Below are positions 5,280-9,452 of a stretch of 9,452 nt of DNA, in pieces. Under the pieces are notes generated by a model. The model had not been told where the DNA came from, searched no databases, and saw nothing but the letters and a program-made list of their open reading frames with translations. The DNA is from Oribacterium parvum. GTDB taxonomy: Bacteria; Bacillota; Clostridia; Lachnospirales; Lachnospiraceae. Positions within the stretch are counted from its first letter, which is position 1. Each line of letters starts with the position of its first letter. The position numbers and the translations under genes are program-made. The DNA is taken from NCBI GenBank assembly GCA_938022235.1, contig CALIEL010000325.1:1-9452 (forward strand). Direction: 5' to 3'.

Positions 5280-5987
5280 ATGGAAAAGGCAAGAAAACAA
5301 AAATTTGACGGATTTGCCAATCTTTATGACGAGTGGTTTATGAAGAACGAAAAACTATTTACCAGTGAATTAAGACTTTTTGAAAAGGCTCTAGGGGACA
5401 TTCAGGGGAAGAAGCTACTGTCCGTGGGATGCGGAAGCGGACTTTTTGAGAGTTACATAGACAGTTCCAATATTGAAGGTGTTGAACCGTCAGAAGATAT
5501 GGGGAAGATTGCGGAGAAGCGGGGAGTGAAGATTCTTCAGTATGGCCTGATTGAGGACGTGGAACTAAAGGAGGAAAGCTATGATATAATTTATTTTAAC
5601 GGAAGCTCCAGTTATATAGAGAATTTAAGTCCTGCTTACGGAAAATGCCTGAAAGCTTTAAAGAAGGGGGGAAAATTAATTCTTTTGGATGTTCCCAAGG
5701 AGAGCGCCTTTGGCTTTATGTATCTTCTGGCAAAGAGTGTAAATAGCTATGAGCATGAATACTTGAAGGGTACCATGCCGGAGCTACCCTATCCTCTTGG
5801 CCTGGTCTCCGCGGGAGTATGGCATACCACGGAAGAGAAAATTAATGTTTTGAAAAGCCTGGGTATTCAAAACTTTTCCTTCTACCAGACCCTTTTGAAA
5901 AATCCTATGTATACCAATGATGAGCCGGAGGAAGTAGTCGAGGGCTATCAAAGCGGTGGATATGTAGCCATTATTGCGGAAAAATAA
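5280..5987 (+). CDS. Class I SAM-dependent methyltransferase, substrate unknown
   Basis: A 235-aa cytoplasmic protein of the UbiE/Methyltransf_11 type. The N-terminal FDGFANLYDEWF (9-20) is the usual lead-in. Motif I is LLSVGCGSG (46-54), the acidic ribose-binding residue is Glu69 in VEPSEDM, and the post-I strand is YDIIYFNGSSSYIENL (101-116), followed by LKKGGKLILLDVP. The C-terminal third, with PELPYPLGLVSAGVWH, probably shapes the substrate site. The start is ATG 5280, with AAGGAG nine bases upstream; an in-frame ATG at 5235 falls inside the repeat array and has no ribosome site. It lies between thiD and the tenA-like gene on the same strand, so it should follow the TPP riboswitch. No methyltransferase is required in classical thiamine salvage, so its substrate is open. 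Confidence 0.85.
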   Translation: MEKARKQKFDGFANLYDEWFMKNEKLFTSELRLFEKALGDIQGKKLLSVGCGSGLFESYIDSSNIEGVEPSEDMGKIAEKRGVKILQYGLIEDVELKEESYDIIYFNGSSSYIENLSPAYGKCLKALKKGGKLILLDVPKESAFGFMYLLAKSVNSYEHEYLKGTMPELPYPLGLVSAGVWHTTEEKINVLKSLGIQNFSFYQTLLKNPMYTNDEPEEVVEGYQSGGYVAIIAEK

Positions 5988-5990
5988 AGC

Positions 5991-6010
5991 TGAAATAGGA
6001 TGAAATAGAG
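5991..6010 (+). repeat. 10-base tandem duplication before the tenA-like gene
   Basis: TGAAATAGGA is followed directly by TGAAATAGAG. It occupies most of the 38-base gap between the methyltransferase stop and the tenA-like start. Short, so chance cannot be excluded. Confidence 0.5.
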
Positions 6011-6025
6011 AGAAGAAGGTGAAGT

Positions 6026-6712
6026 ATGGTGAAACTATCGGAACTTCTCTATAAGAAGACAGAAAGTCTCTGGCTTTCCTCTATGGAAGAGCCTTTTTTG
6101 ATAGAAATGGCGGAAGGAACTCTGGATCAGAGTCTCTTCGGTAACTATATGCTACAGGACTATTTCTATCTTCTGGAGTATATTAAAATTCTTAAAGAAT
6201 TACGATCTCTTTCGAAAAATCCTGCAATGCAGCGTTTTATGGAGGAGATTATTTCTGTTACGGAGAAGGAGTGCTTTCTGGTGCATGTTCCGGAAATGAA
6301 GAGGCTGGGCATAGGGGATGAGGCGATAAAAAAGACTAAAGCTTGCCGGGCAGTCTGTGACTATACTTCTTATATCCATAAACAAGTTAAGGAGGAGGGA
6401 TTTTTGGCCGGTCTTACGGCATTGCTTCAGTGCTCCTGGAGCTATGCGTATATAGGGCGAAAAATGACGAAAAAGTATGGAGGCACAATACAAACATCTC
6501 CGTATAAAGCATGGTTTGACGCCTATTCAGCAAAAGAGTATGTAGAGGCCAATCAACTGTGGATAGACAGCTTGAATAGAGAATGGGAAGCGGTAAGATC
6601 TGAGAATGAAAGTCAAGATGTGGAAAATACAGAGAAGCTTTGTAATATTTTTCAGAGATGTGCAGAATATGAATTACTATTATGGAAGAGCCTATATCAA
6701 TTAAGCCCATAA
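6026..6712 (+). CDS. tenA: TenA-like thiaminase II / aminopyrimidine aminohydrolase
   Basis: TenA proteins hydrolyse aminopyrimidine breakdown products of thiamine (and thiamine itself, slowly) to recover HMP, which ThiD then phosphorylates. The 228-aa all-helical protein has the usual length. Key family residues appear: Asp45 in LQDYFYLLEY, Tyr113, Cys136 in ALLQCSWSYAYIG (the catalytic Cys), Tyr167 in WFDAYSAKEY, and Glu216 in RCAEYELLLWKS. The residue before Cys is Gln, where many members have Pro. ATG 6026 follows AGAAGGTG. It lies between the methyltransferase and the HAD gene in the riboswitch operon. Sequence drift is greater than for thiM, thiE or thiD, so a related substrate is possible, but the catalytic set is intact. 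Confidence 0.9.
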   Translation: MVKLSELLYKKTESLWLSSMEEPFLIEMAEGTLDQSLFGNYMLQDYFYLLEYIKILKELRSLSKNPAMQRFMEEIISVTEKECFLVHVPEMKRLGIGDEAIKKTKACRAVCDYTSYIHKQVKEEGFLAGLTALLQCSWSYAYIGRKMTKKYGGTIQTSPYKAWFDAYSAKEYVEANQLWIDSLNREWEAVRSENESQDVENTEKLCNIFQRCAEYELLLWKSLYQLSP

Positions 6713-6741
6713 GGAAAATGTGTAAGAGGAGGTGGTGGATT

Positions 6742-7395
6742 TTGATTAAGGGAGTAATATTTGATATAGACGGAACCCTTCTGGATTCTATGCCTCTATG
6801 GAATAATTTAGGAGAGCGTTATCTTCAGAAATTGGGCTTTACTGAAGAGGAGACAGAGGGGCTTAGCCAGAGGATTTCCACTATGCCCTTTGCAGAGGGA
6901 ATTCATTATATAAAGAAGGAATATTCTCTGGCTATTTCGGAAGAAAGAATTCGAGAACAGCTTCAGGAGATGATAGCAAAGGCTTATTGTGATGAGGTAG
7001 TCTTGAAAGCAGGAGTCGAAGAATATTTACAATTTCTGAAGGAGCGTGGAATTCCCTGCATCCTTGCAACAGCAGGAGATGCTTCTTTGGCTACCGTTGC
7101 CCTAAAACGGCTTAAAGTATGGGAGGAGTTCCAGGGACTTTTGCTTTGCGAAGAATTTAATACCTCCAAGCGGGAGGCAAAGATCTATTTTTTGGCGATG
7201 GAGCGACTTTCCTTGTCCAAACCGGAGGATGTATTGGTTTTTGAAGATGTGCTCCATGCTATCAAAAGTGCTAAGCAGGCAGGCTTTCAGGTTTGCGGAA
7301 TCCTGGATGAAGCGAACAGGGAAGATTGGGAGAAGATTCAGGAGGTGGCAGACTTTACGGCTAAGGATTTTTATGAACTTGTCTATTTTTCTTGA
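6742..7395 (+). CDS. HAD-superfamily phosphatase, subfamily IA
   Basis: A 217-aa HAD hydrolase. Motif I is FDIDGTLLDS (nucleophile Asp8, acid Asp10) and motif II is ILATAGD (Thr110). Motif III is Lys143 in TSKREAKIY, where the common KPxP is not conserved, and motif IV is VFEDVLHAIKSA (Glu168, Asp169). Residues 15-85 form a helical C1-type cap, as in phosphoglycolate phosphatase and beta-phosphoglucomutase relatives. I choose the TTG start at 6742 because a near-perfect AGGAGGTGG lies upstream (6727-6735); an in-frame ATG at 6682 would lie inside tenA. It is 29 bases after tenA and last in the operon. Candidate roles are dephosphorylation of thiamine phosphate or of a pyrimidine/thiazole phosphate; this is inference from context, as HAD substrates cannot be read from sequence. 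Confidence 0.85.
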   Translation: MIKGVIFDIDGTLLDSMPLWNNLGERYLQKLGFTEEETEGLSQRISTMPFAEGIHYIKKEYSLAISEERIREQLQEMIAKAYCDEVVLKAGVEEYLQFLKERGIPCILATAGDASLATVALKRLKVWEEFQGLLLCEEFNTSKREAKIYFLAMERLSLSKPEDVLVFEDVLHAIKSAKQAGFQVCGILDEANREDWEKIQEVADFTAKDFYELVYFS

Positions 7396-7419
7396 CTGCG
7401 GTGGGTAATATAATACATC

Positions 7420-7448
7420 TTGAAAGAATATTACTTGGGAAGTAGAAT
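7420..7448 (+). promoter_or_regulatory. Candidate promoter of the 7455-7609 RNA unit
   Basis: TTGAAA (7420-7425) and TAGAAT (7443-7448) are separated by the optimal 17 bases. They lie just after the HAD gene's stop. Transcription would start near 7455 and run about 155 bases to the terminator at 7584-7609. Confidence 0.6.
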
Positions 7449-7609
7449 TTACGTTAATAAAAGATTGACGTCAATTAGTACATTTGGTAACTTACTTGTA
7501 AAGTTTGGTGATTCTCCACCATTTTAAAGAGAGAGACGATAAGGTTTGGTGTTCAGCGACCATGATAGCTGATGATAAAGGAAGGGAGGCCTCATGGCCT
7601 CCCTCTTTT
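7449..7609 (+). ncRNA. Candidate structured leader RNA or small RNA
   Basis: This is a roughly 155-base unit bounded by a good promoter and a strong terminator, with no plausible reading frame. Visible helices: ACGTTAAT (7451-7458) with ATTGACGT (7464-7471, one wobble); AACTT with AAGTT around 7489-7505; TGGTG/CACCA around 7506-7521; and a weak TCAGC/GCTGA pairing around 7553-7572. I do not recognise a known riboswitch core. It could be a riboswitch or attenuator for the transporter at 7786, or an independent small RNA. The spacer 7610-7785 holds only a weak promoter candidate (see 7739-7747). Confidence 0.4.
7584..7609 (+). terminator. Strong intrinsic terminator upstream of the transporter
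   Basis: GGGAGGCC (7584-7591) and GGCCTCCC (7596-7603) pair perfectly around a TCAT loop, followed by TCTTTT. It ends either the thiamine operon read-through or the candidate RNA starting near 7455, or both. Confidence 0.9.
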
Positions 7610-7738
7610 CATGAAGTAAAAGTGTTTCTATTGTGAAAAAGTTCTCTGAATCAGTTGGAATCAATAATTAGAACAATCGAATATTTCCTCAAAACATTCT
7701 CATTAAATCATTATTCTATAGCAAAATTGATGCTTTTA

Positions 7739-7747
7739 TGGTAAAAT
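7739..7747 (+). promoter_or_regulatory. Weak extended -10 candidate for the transporter operon
   Basis: TGGTAAAAT (TG-N-TAAAAT) lies 38 bases before the solute-binding protein start, with a poor -35 (TAGCAA, 7719-7724). It would give a short leader. If it is not used, the gene depends on read-through of the terminator at 7584-7609. Confidence 0.3.
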
Positions 7748-7785
7748 TCCAGATACAATTAAACATTTTGTACAGGAGGATTATT

Positions 7786-8910
7786 ATGAAGAAAAAATTA
7801 TGTACCGTAGCAGTATCGCTTATGGTAGGTCTTTCTCTGATGGCATGCGGAGGGAATGCAAAGCAGGCTGAGTCGGCGAAGGGCTCTGAGGCAGGAACAA
7901 CGGCGGCAGCGGAAGAAAAGGGAACTGATTCTGCTGAGAAGGCTGAGGATGTGAAGGGCTCCGGAGAAGTTGTAGTATATTCTCCCAACTCCGATAGTGA
8001 GATTGCAGCAGTAGTACCATTATTTGAGGAGAAGACCGGCATTAAGGTTATCATTCAGTCCATGGGAACCGGAGATGTTCTTGCTAGGCTGGAAGCAGAG
8101 AAGGATAACCCACAGGCAGACGTAAACTGGGGAGCCATCAATATGTCTTTCTGGATGGGACAACAGGATTTGTACGAGAAGTATGTTTCTCCCAATGATG
8201 CGAAGTTACCAAAGGAATATCAGAATCCTAACGGATATTTTGAGTATACAAAGCTTTCCGGTTCCGCAGCTCTTCTTTTAAACAAGGATGTTTTTAAAGA
8301 GCTGGGACTGGATGCGGAGAAGTTCAATTCCTATGAAGATTTACTGGAGCCGAAGTTAAAGGGACACATCGCAATGGGGGATCCGACAAACTCTTCCAGT
8401 GCCTGGGCAGAGCTTACCAATATGCTTTTGGTAAAGGGTAAAGAACCTTATGATGATGCCGCTTGGGATTGGGTAGCAAAATTTGTAGATCAGCTGGATG
8501 GCACCATTCTTTCCTCTTCTTCCCAGATTTACAAGGGAACAGCTGATGGGGAGTATGCAGTGGGGGTTTCTTACGAGGATCCCTGTGTAAGCTTGCTGGA
8601 AGACGGTGCAGAGAATTTAAGAGTTGTTTATCCTTCTGAAGGTGCTGTATGGTTACCTGCCGGTGTGGCTATCGTAAAGGGTGCTAAGAACGAAGAAAAT
8701 GCCAAGAAGTTTATCGACTTCTTGATTTCCGAAGAAGGACAGGAAGCTCTGAAGGATACCACCATTCGTCCGGTTATGACCTCTGTGGAAAATACCTCCG
8801 AGTTTATGCCTCCATTCTCCAAGATTAAAGTAGCTTATGAAGACATTAAGCTGGTAGCGGAGAAGAAGGAAGAGTGGCAGAACCGTTGGCAGGAGCTGGT
8901 AAAAAAGTAA
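7786..8910 (+). CDS. Lipoprotein solute-binding protein of an ABC importer (AfuA/ferric-type family)
   Basis: A 374-aa extracellular solute-binding lipoprotein. The signal peptide MKKKLCTVAVSLMVGLSL is followed by the lipobox LMAC with Cys21 as the lipidation site. A low-complexity Ala/Glu/Lys tether (about 22-60) leads to the binding domain, which begins GEVVVYSPNSDSEI. The body (ADVNWGAINMSFW, GDPTNSSSAWAEL, VGVSYEDPC, WLPAGVAIVKGAKNEENAKKFIDFLISEEGQ) resembles the group that includes ferric, phosphonate, thiamine and sugar-phosphate binders. I do not see the tandem tyrosines typical of ferric binders, so the ligand is undecided. ATG 7786 has AGGAGGA six bases upstream; ATG 7738 has none. 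A terminator/attenuator and an ABC ATPase follow. Confidence 0.88.
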   Translation: MKKKLCTVAVSLMVGLSLMACGGNAKQAESAKGSEAGTTAAAEEKGTDSAEKAEDVKGSGEVVVYSPNSDSEIAAVVPLFEEKTGIKVIIQSMGTGDVLARLEAEKDNPQADVNWGAINMSFWMGQQDLYEKYVSPNDAKLPKEYQNPNGYFEYTKLSGSAALLLNKDVFKELGLDAEKFNSYEDLLEPKLKGHIAMGDPTNSSSAWAELTNMLLVKGKEPYDDAAWDWVAKFVDQLDGTILSSSSQIYKGTADGEYAVGVSYEDPCVSLLEDGAENLRVVYPSEGAVWLPAGVAIVKGAKNEENAKKFIDFLISEEGQEALKDTTIRPVMTSVENTSEFMPPFSKIKVAYEDIKLVAEKKEEWQNRWQELVKK

Positions 8911-8923
8911 AGAGTTAGAATAG

Positions 8924-8970
8924 GGGCTGTAAAAAATAGTTTCAATATTCTATTTTTTACAGCTCTTTTT
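8924..8970 (+). terminator. Intercistronic terminator/attenuator between binding protein and ATPase
   Basis: A 16-bp stem (8924-8939 with 8950-8965; one G-T wobble) encloses a 10-base loop and leads into five T's. It lies 14 bases after the binding-protein stop and 17 bases before the ATPase start. It should end most transcripts and so make the binding protein far more abundant than the ATPase. Confidence 0.92.
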
Positions 8971-8987
8971 ATAAAGGGGAAGATTTT

Positions 8988-9452
8988 ATGAGCGTGAATA
9001 TTCGAATTCAAAATGCGGTAAAGAAATACGGGGACAATGTAGTTATTCCGGATTTGTCCTTAGACATTAAAGAAGGAGAGTTTTTTACTCTCTTAGGCCC
9101 TTCAGGTTGCGGAAAAACCACTTTGCTTCGTATGATTGCAGGCTTTAACTCCATTGAGGGTGGGGATTTTTATTTTGGAGATAGAAGAATTAATGATTTA
9201 GACCCTTCCAAGAGAAATATTGGAATGGTTTTCCAAAACTATGCGATTTTCCCGAACATGACCGTAGAAAAAAATGTGGAGTTCGGTTTAAAGAATAGAA
9301 ATGTGTCCAAGGAAGAAAGAGCGGTAGAAGTCAAGAAATTTCTGAAGCTGATGCAGATAGAAGACTTTGCGGAGCGTATGCCGGAGAAGCTTTCCGGAGG
9401 ACAGCAGCAAAGAGTGGCATTGGCAAGAGCGCTGGTGATTAAGCCGGATGTG
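8988..9452 (+). CDS. ABC transporter ATP-binding protein (3' end outside window)
   Basis: This is the energising subunit of the importer served by the upstream lipoprotein; it acts on the inner face of the membrane. The visible 155 codons hold Walker A GPSGCGKTT (37-45), the Q-loop VFQNYAIFPN (81-90) and the signature LSGGQQQR (135-142). The window ends before Walker B. The layout matches the PotA/FbpC/AfuC-like group, which usually carries a C-terminal TOBE domain that cannot be seen here. ATG 8988 follows AAAGGGGA about seven bases upstream. A permease gene is expected further downstream. Substrate is not determined by this subunit. Confidence 0.95.
   Translation, partial: MSVNIRIQNAVKKYGDNVVIPDLSLDIKEGEFFTLLGPSGCGKTTLLRMIAGFNSIEGGDFYFGDRRINDLDPSKRNIGMVFQNYAIFPNMTVEKNVEFGLKNRNVSKEERAVEVKKFLKLMQIEDFAERMPEKLSGGQQQRVALARALVIKPDV

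Noticed and set aside
6682..6741. ATG 6682 as the HAD hydrolase start
   Set aside because: It lies inside tenA and adds residues unlike the HAD N-terminus. TTG 6742 follows a near-perfect ribosome site and starts right before the motif I strand.
7464..7475. 12-base perfect palindrome ATTGACGTCAAT as a protein operator
   Set aside because: One half also pairs with ACGTTAAT just upstream as an RNA hairpin, and it lies downstream of the candidate start site. A DNA-binding role is not excluded but has no further support.

Overview
The window looks like a low-GC Gram-positive anaerobe of the Clostridia, probably Lachnospiraceae-like. The signs are strong AGGAGG-type ribosome binding sites, GTG and TTG starts, AT-rich spacers with U-tract terminators, a lipoprotein-type solute-binding protein, and a TPP-riboswitch-controlled thiamine salvage operon. 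The genus cannot be fixed from the sequence alone.

Layout. (1) 1-88: the last codons of a + strand gene that starts outside the window. (2) 267-1103: a manganese-type superoxide dismutase with its own terminator, facing a second terminator that serves the minus strand. (3) 1176-2107, minus strand: two CsbD-like stress proteins, one with an unusual internal membrane helix and a second CsbD-like N-terminus, plus a small GlsB/YeaQ/YmgE-type membrane protein. With the dismutase these form a small stress cluster. (4) 2108-2737: an intergenic region with two copies of a covarying hairpin repeat (2165-2210 and 2548-2593), a textbook promoter, a TPP riboswitch and its terminator, then a long structured leader. 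(5) 2738-7395: the salvage operon thiM - thiE - thiD - SAM methyltransferase - tenA-like - HAD hydrolase. (6) 7396-7785: a compact promoter/hairpin/terminator unit (candidate leader RNA or small RNA), then a spacer. (7) 7786-9452: a lipoprotein solute-binding protein, a strong terminator/attenuator, and the first 155 codons of an ABC ATPase that runs off the window.

How the genes fit together. ThiM phosphorylates hydroxyethylthiazole, ThiD phosphorylates HMP twice, and ThiE joins the two products into thiamine phosphate. The TenA-like protein probably recovers HMP from degraded thiamine. No thiC or thiG is visible, so the locus points to salvage. The methyltransferase and HAD hydrolase lie in the same gene string, with no internal terminator seen. 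Neither has an assigned thiamine role, and they are the most open functional questions here. Three of the operon's spacers carry short tandem direct repeats (27 x 2, 14 x 6, 10 x 2).

The strongest non-coding signal is the hairpin repeat. Its two copies differ mostly at paired positions, and almost all of those changes keep the pairing by compensation or G-U wobble, which argues for selection on RNA structure.
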